Below are positions 39,746 through 47,974 of a DNA stretch of 64,000 bases, piece by piece. Every line of letters begins with the position of its first letter. Within the stretch, counting starts at the first letter, position 1. The stretch is from Curtobacterium citreum (GTDB lineage: Bacteria > Actinomycetota > Actinomycetes > Actinomycetales > Microbacteriaceae), in assembly GCF_006715175.1 (NCBI RefSeq), contig NZ_VFMQ01000001.1, positions 1,426,001 through 1,490,000 on the forward strand. The letters run 5' to 3'. The position numbers were made by a program, and so were the translations under genes. Below the pieces are notes generated by a model. That model did no database searches and was not told the origin of the DNA. It saw only the letters and a program-made list of their open reading frames with translations.

Positions 39746-42166
39746 TCAGGAACCGAGCGCCGCCCGCAGGAAGGGCGCCGTCCGGCTGTCCGGCGCTGCC
39801 GCGACCGCGGCCGGTGTGCCGGCCGCGACCACGCGGCCGCCCTCGTCCCCGCCGGCCGGGCCCATGTCGATGACGTGATCCGCCTGCGCGACGACCGACA
39901 TGGTGTGCTCGACGACCACGACGGTGTTGCCCGCGTCGGTGAGCCGTGCGAGCTGGGCGGTGAGCAGCTCGACGTCCGCCGGGTGCAGGCCCGTCGTCGG
40001 CTCGTCCAGCAGGTAGAGCGTGTGCCCGGAGCGGGCGCGCTGGAGTTCGGTGGCGAGCTTGATGCGCTGCGCCTCGCCGCCGGACAGTTCCGGTGCGGGC
40101 TGCCCCAGGCGCAGGTACCCGAGTCCGACGCTGCGGAGGGCGTCGAGCGCACGTGACGCGGCGGGCAGGTCGTCGAGCGCGGCGGCGGCCTCGTCGACGG
40201 TCATGCCGAGGACGTCGGCGATCGACGCACCGTTCCGGTGGACCTCGAGCGTCTCGGCGTTGTACCGGGAGCCGTGGCACTCGGGGCACGGCGCCCAGCT
40301 GCCCGGCAGGAACAGGAGTTCGACGGAGACAGAGCCCTCGCCCTGGCAGACCTCGCACCGGCCACCCTCGACGTTGAACGAGAAGCGGCCGGCGGACCAG
40401 CCGCGCTGCCGGGCGTGGTCCGTGGCGGCGAAGGCCTGGCGGACGGCGTCGAACATCCCCGTGTAGGTGGCGAGGTTCGAGCGGGGCGTGCGACCGATTG
40501 GCTTCTGGTCGACCTCGACCACGCGGCTGACGATCGGGTGCGCCGTCGCGACGGCGGGCAGGACGCCGCCGACGAGCGAGGACTTGCCCGAGCCGGACAC
40601 CCCGGTGACCGCGGTCATGACCCCGAGGGGCAGGTCGACGTCGAGGTGGTCGAGGTTGTGCAGCGACACGTCCCGGATCTCGAGGGTGCCGACGGGCGTG
40701 CGCTGCTCGTGCGCCGGGACCGCCCGGCCCGGCTGGAGAAACCGCCGGGTGACGCTCTCGGCCACCTCGGCGAGTCCCTCGGGCGGACCGCTGTACAGGA
40801 CGTGGCCGCCGCCGGAGCCAGCGCCGGGGCCGACGTCGACGATCCAGTCCGCCTGACGGACGATGTCCATGTCGTGCTCGACCACGAACACGCTGTTCCC
40901 GCTCGCGCGGAGGTCCTCGAGCACCCGGACCAGGGGCTCGGCGTCCGCCGGGTGCAGGCCGGCGCTCGGCTCGTCGAGGACGTACACGACCCCGAACAGG
41001 CCCGAGCGGAGCTGCGTCGCGATCCGGAGGCGCTGCATCTCGCCGGGGGAGAGCGTCGGTGTCGCCCGGTCGAGTCCGAGGTAGCCGAGCCCGAGTCCGG
41101 TGAGGACCTCGACGCGGGAGAGCAGGTCGGCGGCGATCGACTTCGCCACCTCGGAGCGCTCGCCGGACGTGACCCGGCTCTGCGCGGGCGCGGGGTCCGT
41201 CAGCGTCGCCGCCGGCCGGAGGACCTCGGCGACCTCGGTGAGCGGCAAGGCGTTGAACCGGGCGATCGACAGGCCGCCGAACGTCACCGCGAGGGCCGCG
41301 CGGGTGAGTCCGGAGCCGCCGCAGAGCTGGCACGGGCCGGACTGGACGAAGCGCATCGCCTTGTTCCGCTGGGCCTCGCTCTGCGAGTCCGCCAACGTGT
41401 GCAGCGTGTACTGCCGGGCGCTCCAGAACCGCCCCTTGTACGGCTTCGCGACCCGGTCGCGCTTCGGGTGGACCTGCACGACGGGCTGCTCCTCGGTGAA
41501 CAGCAGCCAGTCGCGGTCCGCCTGCGGCAGGTCCCGCCACGGCCGGTCGATGTCGTAGCCGAGCACCGCCGTCACGTCGCGGAGGTTCTTGCCCTGCCAG
41601 GCGCCGGGCCAGGCGGTGATCGCGCCGTCCCGGATGCTCAGCGAGGGGTCGTGCACGGCGGAGGCCTCGGTCACCTCGTGCGCCGTCCCGAGCCCGTGGC
41701 AGCGCGGGCACGCCCCGGTCGCGGTGTTCGGCGAGAACGAGTCCGAGTACAGCTGCTCGGCGCCCTCGGGGTAGGTGCCGGCGCGCGAGTAGAGCATGCG
41801 GACGGAGTTGCTCAGGGTCGTCAGCGTGCCGACCGTCGAACGGGTGCTCGGGGCGCCACGGCGCTGCTGCAGGGCGACGGCCGGCGGCAGGCCCGTGATC
41901 GAGTCGACGTGCGGGGTGCTGCCCTGCGCGATGAGCCGGCGGGCGTACGGGGCGACGGACTCCAGGAAGCGGCGCTGCGCCTCCGCGAAGACCGTCCCGA
42001 ACGCCAGGCTCGACTTCCCGGACCCGGACACGCCCGTGAAGGCGACGATCCGGTCGCGGGGGATGTCCACGTCCACATCGCGGAGGTTGTGCTCGCGGGC
42101 GCCGCGGACGCGGATGAACCCGTCGGACGACGACGGCTGGTCGGCTGGGTGGTGCGGGGCGGGCAT
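39746..42166 (-). CDS. UvrA-like ABC ATPase (short UvrA paralogue)
   Basis: An 806-residue UvrA homologue, about 140 residues shorter than housekeeping UvrA. Both ATPase modules are present (GVSGSGKSSLAFGTVFAEAQ and GVSGSGKSSLVGG; signatures LSPGEMQRLRIATQL and LSGGEAQRIKLATEL; VLDEPSAGLHPAD and LLDEPTTGLHPAD). Zinc cysteine pairs CPRCHGLG, CQLCGGSG, CEVCQGEG and CPECHGSR are visible. Actinobacterial short UvrA paralogues include DrrC-type proteins that protect against DNA-binding drugs. Its position next to an exporter with its own two-component system fits that, but the two units are separate transcripts. ATG 42166 has TACGCT 7 nt upstream. Confidence 0.9.
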   Translation of the reverse strand: MPAPHHPADQPSSSDGFIRVRGAREHNLRDVDVDIPRDRIVAFTGVSGSGKSSLAFGTVFAEAQRRFLESVAPYARRLIAQGSTPHVDSITGLPPAVALQQRRGAPSTRSTVGTLTTLSNSVRMLYSRAGTYPEGAEQLYSDSFSPNTATGACPRCHGLGTAHEVTEASAVHDPSLSIRDGAITAWPGAWQGKNLRDVTAVLGYDIDRPWRDLPQADRDWLLFTEEQPVVQVHPKRDRVAKPYKGRFWSARQYTLHTLADSQSEAQRNKAMRFVQSGPCQLCGGSGLTRAALAVTFGGLSIARFNALPLTEVAEVLRPAATLTDPAPAQSRVTSGERSEVAKSIAADLLSRVEVLTGLGLGYLGLDRATPTLSPGEMQRLRIATQLRSGLFGVVYVLDEPSAGLHPADAEPLVRVLEDLRASGNSVFVVEHDMDIVRQADWIVDVGPGAGSGGGHVLYSGPPEGLAEVAESVTRRFLQPGRAVPAHEQRTPVGTLEIRDVSLHNLDHLDVDLPLGVMTAVTGVSGSGKSSLVGGVLPAVATAHPIVSRVVEVDQKPIGRTPRSNLATYTGMFDAVRQAFAATDHARQRGWSAGRFSFNVEGGRCEVCQGEGSVSVELLFLPGSWAPCPECHGSRYNAETLEVHRNGASIADVLGMTVDEAAAALDDLPAASRALDALRSVGLGYLRLGQPAPELSGGEAQRIKLATELQRARSGHTLYLLDEPTTGLHPADVELLTAQLARLTDAGNTVVVVEHTMSVVAQADHVIDMGPAGGDEGGRVVAAGTPAAVAAAPDSRTAPFLRAALGS

Positions 42167-42173
42167 TCGTTCG

Positions 42174-42179
42174 AGCGTA
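42174..42179 (-). promoter_or_regulatory. -10 hexamer TACGCT before the uvrA-like gene
   Basis: The hexamer ends 7 nt before ATG 42166 and there is no ribosome-binding site. It has the same hexamer and spacing as the gene starting at 46584. Confidence 0.5.
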
Positions 42180-42253
42180 GGCGGAACCGGCGAGCGCCGT
42201 TCCGGATCGCAGGTTCGGGCCCCGGTGGGTCGGCTGCGATGGTGACCGGGAGA

Positions 42254-42297
42254 CGGACGGGAGGCACGGGGCGGGCTGACACCGTGCCTCCCGTCCG
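42254..42297. repeat. GGACGGGAGGC palindromic repeat, 16-bp perfect stem
   Basis: Arms at 42254-42269 and 42282-42297 around a 12-nt loop. It lies between the upstream side of the uvrA-like gene and the 3' side of the lipoprotein gene. Confidence 0.85.
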
Positions 42298-42626
42298 GCG
42301 GTCGGTACGGTGCGGATGCGGGAGGGCGGCGAACGGGGGCCGCGTGGACGAGCGAAGGGTCATCGGCGACGTCGCTTGGTCGCCGCCGCGGCATCGACAC
42401 GGCGCCCTGTGGATCGCGGCGAGTGGGCTCCTGCCGCCGGCCAGGTGGATCGGTATGGTGATCTTCAAGCTCGCGACAGTCGGCGTGCCGCGGTCGATGG
42501 GATGCTCCTACGGCGTCGCAGTGACCGATCGGTCACCTTCGTCGGACCGATCGTGTGGCTCGTGATCGCTGTCGTCGGATTCAGGACGACTGGGTTGGTG
42601 GCGGTCGGCGCGGTGCACCGGGCCGG
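42298..42626. other. 329-bp gap, possible decayed membrane-protein remnant
   Basis: No intact gene is convincing. Two frames on the plus strand give short hydrophobic stretches: WIAASGLLPPARWIGMVIFK (about 42413-42472) and TFVGPIVWLVIAVVGF (about 42535-42582). They lie in different frames, as if one small membrane protein had been broken. A perfect 16-bp palindrome GTGACCGATCGGTCAC lies at 42521-42536. Confidence 0.3.
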
Positions 42627-43145
42627 TCACTCGCAGCCGACTCCGTCGCCGTCGCGGTCGAGCTTCCGGGAGTAGCCCGGATCACCGACGTGGACCGGTG
42701 CGGCGCCGGCCGCGCGAGCGGCATCGCAGTTCGCGAAGAAGGTGGGGGCGGCGGCTGCGGCCGCTCGGGCTTGCGCGTCGGCAGCGGCCTGGGCTGCGGC
42801 GGCCTGTGCGGCGGCCGCGTCCGCGGCAGCCTGTGCCGCGGCTTCCTCGGCGGCCTTCTTCGCTGCTGCCTCTTCCGCGGCCTTCTTGGCGGCCTCCTCG
42901 GCAGCGGCCTGCTCTTCGGCGACCTTCCGTGCAGCGGCCTCGTCGGCGGCCTTCTGTGCCGCGGCCTCTCGAGCCGCCTTGGCGACGGCGCTCGCTGTCG
43001 AGGTGGCGGAGGGCTGTGCGGCGTCAGCCAGGAGCGCCGGAGCATCGCTTGCGGTACCAGAGCTGCACGCGCTGAGCGTGAGGACGAGGGCGAGCGCGCT
43101 CGCGACGCCGATCACGGCGCTGCGGCGGTTCTTCGAGGACGACAC
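42627..43145 (-). CDS. Lipoprotein with Ala-rich helix and Excalibur domain
   Basis: A 172-residue secreted lipoprotein. The signal ends in the lipobox LSAC (AVIGVASALALVLTLSAC), then comes a long Ala/Lys/Glu helix (KAAREAAAQKAADEAAARKV and similar, about residues 50-125), and finally an Excalibur calcium-binding domain (FFANCDAARAAGAAPVHVGD, then DRDGDGVGCE). Excalibur domains bind calcium and occur on wall-associated proteins and nucleases. I prefer GTG 43145 because GGGAG lies 7 nt upstream and the signal peptide then has normal length; ATG 43175 would add 10 residues. The helical region looks like a spacer across the cell wall. Confidence 0.8.
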   Translation of the reverse strand: MSSSKNRRSAVIGVASALALVLTLSACSSGTASDAPALLADAAQPSATSTASAVAKAAREAAAQKAADEAAARKVAEEQAAAEEAAKKAAEEAAAKKAAEEAAAQAAADAAAAQAAAAQAAADAQARAAAAAAPTFFANCDAARAAGAAPVHVGDPGYSRKLDRDGDGVGCE

Positions 43146-43234
43146 CTGGTTCTCCCAACCTGAGGACTCGTCCATGATTCCGTGGTGACCGCCTCGTCGC
43201 GATGCCCCCGTTCCGGGGTGCGGCGCTCCCGGAC

Positions 43235-43822
43235 CTAGCCGATCGCCGCGCCCTTCCGACGGTTGCACGGTCCGCACAGGATCTGGAGGTTCTCCGGTAC
43301 ATTGCTCCCACCGCGAGCAACCGGGATCACGTGGTCGAATTGGAGCTCGTGCACTGAGCCGCAGTGCGAACACCGTCCGCCGTCCCGTGCCCAGACGAGG
43401 TCCTTCACCTCACGGGGCACCGCGCCGCGACGGTACCGCGGTGGGTCCTGTGGCGTGTTCGCGAGAGCGTGTGCTCGCGCGATGGCACTGGCTTGGCGCC
43501 GATCGCGCGACTCGAGCAGGGCGAACACCTGCTCCTCGGTCAGCTGGTCGTTGTCCCAGAACCAGCGGTTGCGGAAGATCCAGTACTGGCGCTCCTTGAC
43601 CCGGCCGATGTAGGAGGGACGGTGGACCGAAGCGTCGAGCACGGCGCGGAACTCGTCCTTCGAGAGCTTCGAGCCGACGTAGTAGGTCGAGCGGCCGAGC
43701 GTCATCTGCACACGACCCCGACGTGTGAAGATGTTGACTCCGTGTCGGATGGTGATGTTCTCGGCCCTGCGCAGCACTGCTTCGTCCTCCTCGTTCCGCC
43801 GGCGGAACCGGCACATCCTCAT
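43235..43822 (-). CDS. HNH endonuclease
   Basis: A 195-residue protein with an N-terminal helical region of unknown role (TYYVGSKLSKDEFRAVLDAS) and a C-terminal HNH domain with two zinc cysteine pairs (CSHCGSVHELQFDHVIPVAR, then LQILCGPCNRRKG). Catalytic residues are the His pair at FDHVIP and Asn at VPENLQ. Free-standing HNH proteins of this kind are restriction-like or mobile-element nucleases; McrA-type modified-DNA cleavage is possible. An in-frame ATG at 43816 is an alternative start. Confidence 0.85.
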   Translation of the reverse strand: MRMCRFRRRNEEDEAVLRRAENITIRHGVNIFTRRGRVQMTLGRSTYYVGSKLSKDEFRAVLDASVHRPSYIGRVKERQYWIFRNRWFWDNDQLTEEQVFALLESRDRRQASAIARAHALANTPQDPPRYRRGAVPREVKDLVWARDGGRCSHCGSVHELQFDHVIPVARGGSNVPENLQILCGPCNRRKGAAIG

Positions 43823-43926
43823 CTTCTCGGCGGTGCGCGGAGAAGCGGTAGGACCCGTTCAGGGGTGTGGCCCCAACCAGGAGCTCCGCTGAGTCCCCGG
43901 GCTGAACGGCGGGTAGACCGGAGGAC

Positions 43927-44856
43927 ATGCAGGTCGTCGGAGTCGAAACGTTCGGAGGGCCCGAGGCCCTCGCCGTCCACGAGGTCCCGGAGCCGCACGC
44001 CGGCCCCGGCACCGTCCGAATCCGGGTGCAGGCGTTCGCCGTGAACCCCACCGACACGGGCGTGCGCGAGGGGCAGCGGGAGACCGACACCGCCCCGCCG
44101 TGCGTGCCCGGGATGGACGCCGCCGGCGTGGTCGACGAGGTCGGCCCCGACGTGGACGGCTGGCAGGTGGGCGACCAGGTCATGGCGATGGCGCTCCCGC
44201 TGTCCGAGCACGGCGGGGCCTACGTCGAGCACCTCGTCGCCCCGGTCGGGTCCTTCACGCGCATCCCGGCCGGCGCCTCGATCGAGGAGGCCGCCACCGT
44301 GCCGATGAACGGTCTGACCGCGCTGCAGATCCTCGCGCGTGCCGCACTGTCGCCGGAGGACACCCTCGCGGTGACCGGCGCCGCGGGGCTGCTCGGCAAC
44401 TACGTCGTCCAGCTCGCGAAGCAGCGGGGGATCACGGTCATCGCGGACGCCGCACCGAAGGACGAGGAGCTCGTCCGCTCGCTCGGCCCCGACCACGTCG
44501 TCCCACGCGGCGACGGGTTCGCCGCAGCCGTCCGCGGGATCGTGCCGGACGGGGCCGATGCGCTCGCCGACGCCGCGGTCCAGCGCGAGGAGGTCGTCGA
44601 CGCGGTCCGCGACGGCGGGGTCTTCGCGGACGTCCGGGGATGGGAGGGCAACGGCGCTCGCGGCATCCGGTTCGAACGGATCATGGTGTTCGGGGAGTAC
44701 ACGTCGTTCGACCTGCTCGAGGAGCTGCGGCAGGCGGTGGAGGACGGGGTCCTGACCCCGCGGGTCGCCGAGGTGCTGCCCGCTGCGCGGGCGGGGGAGG
44801 CGCACGAGCGCCTCGCCGCGGGCGGGACGCGCGGGCGGTTCGTGCTCACCTGGTGA
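43927..44856 (+). CDS. NADP-dependent quinone oxidoreductase-like enzyme (MDR superfamily)
   Basis: A 309-residue medium-chain dehydrogenase/reductase without structural zinc cysteines. The GroES-like N-terminal domain has PGTVRIRVQAFAVNPTD and PGMDAAGVVDEVGPDV. The Rossmann domain carries the nucleotide loop VTGAAGLLGNYVVQLAKQRG, and the C-terminus AGEAHERLAAGGTRGRFVLTW is typical of zinc-free quinone reductases. It probably reduces quinones or enones with NADPH. GGAGGA lies at 43920-43925, right before the ATG. Confidence 0.9.
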   Translation: MQVVGVETFGGPEALAVHEVPEPHAGPGTVRIRVQAFAVNPTDTGVREGQRETDTAPPCVPGMDAAGVVDEVGPDVDGWQVGDQVMAMALPLSEHGGAYVEHLVAPVGSFTRIPAGASIEEAATVPMNGLTALQILARAALSPEDTLAVTGAAGLLGNYVVQLAKQRGITVIADAAPKDEELVRSLGPDHVVPRGDGFAAAVRGIVPDGADALADAAVQREEVVDAVRDGGVFADVRGWEGNGARGIRFERIMVFGEYTSFDLLEELRQAVEDGVLTPRVAEVLPAARAGEAHERLAAGGTRGRFVLTW

Positions 44857-44884
44857 GTGGCGGTCGCCCGAGGCGAGCAGGAGA

Positions 44885-44928
44885 CGGACGGGAGGCGCGG
44901 TGCCAGCTGGCACCGTGCCTCCCGTCCG
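44885..44928. repeat. GGACGGGAGGC palindromic repeat with a compensatory G-U pair
   Basis: Arms 44885-44906 and 44907-44928 form a 22-bp spacer-free palindrome almost identical to the copy at 3059. The only change from that copy is an A-to-G at 44897, which keeps pairing in RNA as G-U. It lies 28 nt after the oxidoreductase stop. Confidence 0.9.
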
Positions 44929-44989
44929 CGTGGAAGACGCCTTGGCGCACGCGCTCTCCAATAGGCTTCCCCGCCATGGGGGAGAACAG

Positions 44990-46228
44990 ATGCTGACGTG
45001 GATCACGACTCTGGTCCTGGAGCGGTCGACGGCGCTGCCTCAAACCGTCTCGCTCGGTCTCACCGCCGTAGTCTGGGCGGCCGTCGTCGCGGTCCTGTCG
45101 AGCGTGCCAGCAAGTCTGGCCCGGTCAACCCTGTACGACACTGAGCGACGACTCGACCGTCGTTACCGGCGTCTCTTCGACCGTGAACACGGGTTCGTCT
45201 CCAGCACTTCCGCCGCTCGTGTCGCGAACCGAGCGCTGTACGAGGCGAGTCTGCTCGAGCGATCGGTGTCCGTGCTCGATCGCTTCGGTGGGCATGTCGT
45301 GTTCTGGCCGCACGCGGTCAGACCGTTCCAGGTGTTCCGACTGGGCGCGCTCTGCGCTGGGGTCGTCCTGGCCGTCATCTCCTGGCCAGCTGAGTGGTCC
45401 TGGCAACCGGGTGACGTCTGGGACCAGTGGTCCGCGCTGATGCCCCGCTGGGACGATGTGAAGCTGGCGCTGCCCATCGTGCTGGTGTTGCTTGGACTAT
45501 TCGCGGTGAGCTCGAGGACGCCGTTGTTGGACCGCATCCGAGCCCGTGACGAAGCGGCGAAAGATGCCAACCGCTTGTTGGCCAGATGGGCATTCGGCGC
45601 CGCCGAGTTGTGGGAGGTCGCGCTACGTCGAGCGGAGGACGTCCATCGCCTGAGCGGAGTGATCGTCGATGAGCGCTGCGGGACGCTCATCCCGGGAACG
45701 TCCTACTCGAGGGGAATCGTCGTCGACCTCCGCGACGGCGGAGACATCGTGACCTGGCATCGCCTGGGTAAGGAACTGCGCGACCCACAGTCGCTCGAGG
45801 AGTCGATGGAGCGTCTCAGAGATCTCAACGAAGAGATCCGCCGCGCCGGGCTCCGCTACGTCGCATGGAACCTCGTGCCCTCGGCAACGTCGTTCATCCA
45901 CCGCTCTGGCTTCGACTGGCTCTACAGCAGTCCGCAGTCACGGAGTCACGCCTACCTCGATGACGATGGTCTGCGGCGTATGTGTCACGGCTGGCTGTCG
46001 AACTGGCACCGTGACGACTACGAGCGCAATCGAGGTGTCGACGGACCCGGCGCGGAACTCGCACGCGACCAGCTCTCGGAGTGCGCACGAACACTTGAGC
46101 TACAGCTCGAAGTCGCAGCCGTGATGCTCCTGTTCCGAGCGGGCAGTCTTCGTGTCGCGCACGATCGGATCAGCCGCAGGATGCTCGGTAACCCCTGGAC
46201 GAAGCTGTTGAGCGTCGCGAAGAGTTGA
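44990..46228 (+). CDS. Hypothetical membrane protein
   Basis: A 412-residue protein that I do not recognise. Membrane helices are at about 15-36 (VSLGLTAVVWAAVVAVLSSV), 106-122 (LGALCAGVVLAVISW) and 148-166 (LALPIVLVLLGLFAVS). The rest is soluble and charged, with a helical stretch (DPQSLEESMERLRDLNEEIR) and a His/Trp-rich C-terminal part (MCHGWLSNWHRDDYERNRGV). ATG 44990 has GGGGGAG at 44978-44984. Codon usage is less GC-extreme than in its neighbours, and it opens the accessory region. Confidence 0.6.
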   Translation: MLTWITTLVLERSTALPQTVSLGLTAVVWAAVVAVLSSVPASLARSTLYDTERRLDRRYRRLFDREHGFVSSTSAARVANRALYEASLLERSVSVLDRFGGHVVFWPHAVRPFQVFRLGALCAGVVLAVISWPAEWSWQPGDVWDQWSALMPRWDDVKLALPIVLVLLGLFAVSSRTPLLDRIRARDEAAKDANRLLARWAFGAAELWEVALRRAEDVHRLSGVIVDERCGTLIPGTSYSRGIVVDLRDGGDIVTWHRLGKELRDPQSLEESMERLRDLNEEIRRAGLRYVAWNLVPSATSFIHRSGFDWLYSSPQSRSHAYLDDDGLRRMCHGWLSNWHRDDYERNRGVDGPGAELARDQLSECARTLELQLEVAAVMLLFRAGSLRVAHDRISRRMLGNPWTKLLSVAKS

Positions 46229-46266
46229 AGCGCTCGCCGCTGCGCGCAGAGGCGTTTGCCGGGAGG

Positions 46267-46584
46267 TCAGCCGTGTTCGCGCCCGGGGAGTGGGGCGCCG
46301 TCGAGGAACGCCTCGTAGTCGGCGCGGGCGTCGTCGTCGACGGTGGGGGAGCCGTGGCCGTACCGGGCGTCGGTGCGGTCGCGCTTCGGGCCGGAGAGCC
46401 AGAAGCATTCGTCGGTCTCTACGTCGCGGAAGTTGGCGTCCCACGACTGCTTGCGGGCGAGGGTGCGGCCGTGGAAGTACGCCGTCTTCCAGGTCTTGGT
46501 GAAGTGCACGCGGCTGATCCAGGCGGGGCCGGCGTCGAGGGGGTGGCCGGTCTTCAGCTGGACGTACATGATGCGCTCGGGCAT
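46267..46584 (-). CDS. Conserved hypothetical protein (105 aa)
   Basis: A compact, Trp/Tyr-rich protein with the conserved blocks MYVQLKTGHPLDAGPAWISR, FTKTWKTAYFHGRTL and VETDECFWLSGPKRDRTDAR. Proteins with these blocks occur in many actinobacteria, often annotated as 1-deoxy-D-xylulose-5-phosphate synthase, which they are not: length and motifs exclude it. No function is known. TACGCT lies 7 nt before ATG 46584. Confidence 0.8.
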   Translation of the reverse strand: MPERIMYVQLKTGHPLDAGPAWISRVHFTKTWKTAYFHGRTLARKQSWDANFRDVETDECFWLSGPKRDRTDARYGHGSPTVDDDARADYEAFLDGAPLPGREHG

Positions 46585-46591
46585 GAGGGCG

Positions 46592-46597
46592 AGCGTA
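46592..46597 (-). promoter_or_regulatory. -10 hexamer TACGCT before the 105-aa protein gene
   Basis: The hexamer ends 7 nt upstream of ATG 46584. The interval CGCCCTC has no ribosome-binding site. Confidence 0.45.
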
Positions 46598-46701
46598 GCG
46601 GCGTACCCGAGCCGGGCACTCGCGTTCCGGCGGCGCAGAAGCGAGGATGGTGTCGAGGAGTCGCACATCACCGACGCGGCTCGGAGGAACTCCGGGGGAA
46701 C

Positions 46702-47949
46702 ATGCACAACGGGTACGCCGTCGTCGACTTCGAGACGACGGGTCTGTCGCCGGCCTACGGGCACCGCGTCATCGAGATCGGGATCGTCCACGTCGCACCG
46801 GACGGACAGGTCGAGGAGTCCTTCGAGACCGTCGTGAACCCGGACCGCGACTTGGGACCGACGCACATCCACCAGCTGCGGGGCGCCGACATGGCGGGAG
46901 CGCCGACCTTCCAGGACATCGCAGGCACGCTCGTCGATCGCCTCCGAGGGCGCGTCCTCGTCGCGCACAACGCGCCGTTCGAAGCGCGCTTCCTGCACGC
47001 GGAGTTCGACCGGATCGGTGTGCGGTCGCCGTTCTCCGACGCGTCCCGGGCGCTCTGCACGATGCGGCTCGCGCTCGAGTTCCTGCCCGGCTCCGGGCGG
47101 AAGCTCGCCGACTGCTGCAGCGCCTACGACATCGAGCTGACCGATGCGCACGAGGCGCTCGCCGACGCCCGGGCGACCTCCCAGCTGCTCGCCGCCTACA
47201 TGGCGACGTCAGCGGACCGGAGCCGCTGGGACACCTGGGGCGCGACGGCCGCAGGGCTCACGTGGCCGCGGGTCCCGTCGACCGGAGCCGGGTGGCTTCC
47301 GCGACGGCGCGGTGGGGCTGCAGTCACTCGGTCGAGGGTCGACCGGGCCACGGATCGGATGCCGGCGGTCGACGGCAGCGGCGCTGCCTTCCAGTACGCA
47401 GCGCTGCTCGACGCGGCACTCGCGGACGGGCTCCTCAGCACCTCTGAGACGGCGGCGCTCGAGGCACTCGCGCAAGACTCGGGCCTGACCACCGACCAGC
47501 AGCGCCGACTGCACCACCGCTACTTCGACGACCTGGTCGAGGCGGTCTGGGCCGATGGCATCCTGACCATCCAGGAGCACATCCAGCTGGAGCGTGTGGC
47601 TGCGCTCCTCGGGATCCCGAACGACCGCCTCGAGGACGCGGTGCACAGCCGCAAGCCGGGCGAGCGGCGTGCGGCGACGGCGGCGGTCGAGCCCGAGGAC
47701 GAGAGCGTCTCGCTCGATGAGAGCAGCATCGTGACGCTGACGGGTGAGATGCGTCGCGGTCGTGCCGCCATTGAGGCCGACCTGGCTCGGCACGGCATCC
47801 GGACGGCACCGGCGGTGACGAAGAAGACGACCGTGCTCATCGCGGCGGACGTCGACAGCCTGTCGGGGAAGGCGAAGAAGGCGCGGCAGTACGGGATCCC
47901 GATCCTCGGGGAGGACGTGCTCGAGGAAGCGTTGGCGGCGGCGCGCTGA
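46702..47949 (+). CDS. DEDDh 3'-5' exonuclease with TerB-like and BRCT domains
   Basis: A 415-residue protein. Residues 1-175 are a DnaQ-type exonuclease: VVDFETTGL (catalytic Asp and Glu), LVAHNAPFEARFL and the closing HEALADARATSQLL (His and Asp). Residues 225-315 resemble a TerB-like helical module (AALLDAALADGLLSTSETAA). Residues 340-415 form a BRCT domain (SSIVTLTGEMRRGRAAIEAD, KTTVLIAADVDSLSGKAKKA). Such fusions are usually annotated as DNA polymerase III epsilon-like and are thought to act in repair, with BRCT recruiting to damaged DNA. ATG 46702 follows GGGGGAA. It converges with the SNF2 gene, 25 nt apart. Confidence 0.88.
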   Translation: MHNGYAVVDFETTGLSPAYGHRVIEIGIVHVAPDGQVEESFETVVNPDRDLGPTHIHQLRGADMAGAPTFQDIAGTLVDRLRGRVLVAHNAPFEARFLHAEFDRIGVRSPFSDASRALCTMRLALEFLPGSGRKLADCCSAYDIELTDAHEALADARATSQLLAAYMATSADRSRWDTWGATAAGLTWPRVPSTGAGWLPRRRGGAAVTRSRVDRATDRMPAVDGSGAAFQYAALLDAALADGLLSTSETAALEALAQDSGLTTDQQRRLHHRYFDDLVEAVWADGILTIQEHIQLERVAALLGIPNDRLEDAVHSRKPGERRAATAAVEPEDESVSLDESSIVTLTGEMRRGRAAIEADLARHGIRTAPAVTKKTTVLIAADVDSLSGKAKKARQYGIPILGEDVLEEALAAAR

Positions 47950-47974
47950 GCAGCCTGTCGAGGCCGGTGTCGGA

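Noticed and set aside
37887..41711. A 1274-codon minus-strand frame across the exporter permease, exporter ATPase and uvrA-like genes
   Set aside because: Only its last 288 codons (from ATG 38753) match a family. Upstream it runs out of frame through the ATPase and uvrA-like genes.
44900..44989. An N-terminal extension starting MPAGTVPPVR for the gene at 44990, and similar peptides at 3075
   Set aside because: These peptides are translations of the GGACGGGAGGC palindrome. The start at 44990 has a ribosome-binding site and begins the conserved hydrophobic region.
46267..46584. Annotation as 1-deoxy-D-xylulose-5-phosphate synthase
   Set aside because: The protein has 105 residues and no thiamine-diphosphate or transketolase motif. 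Real DXS has more than 600 residues.
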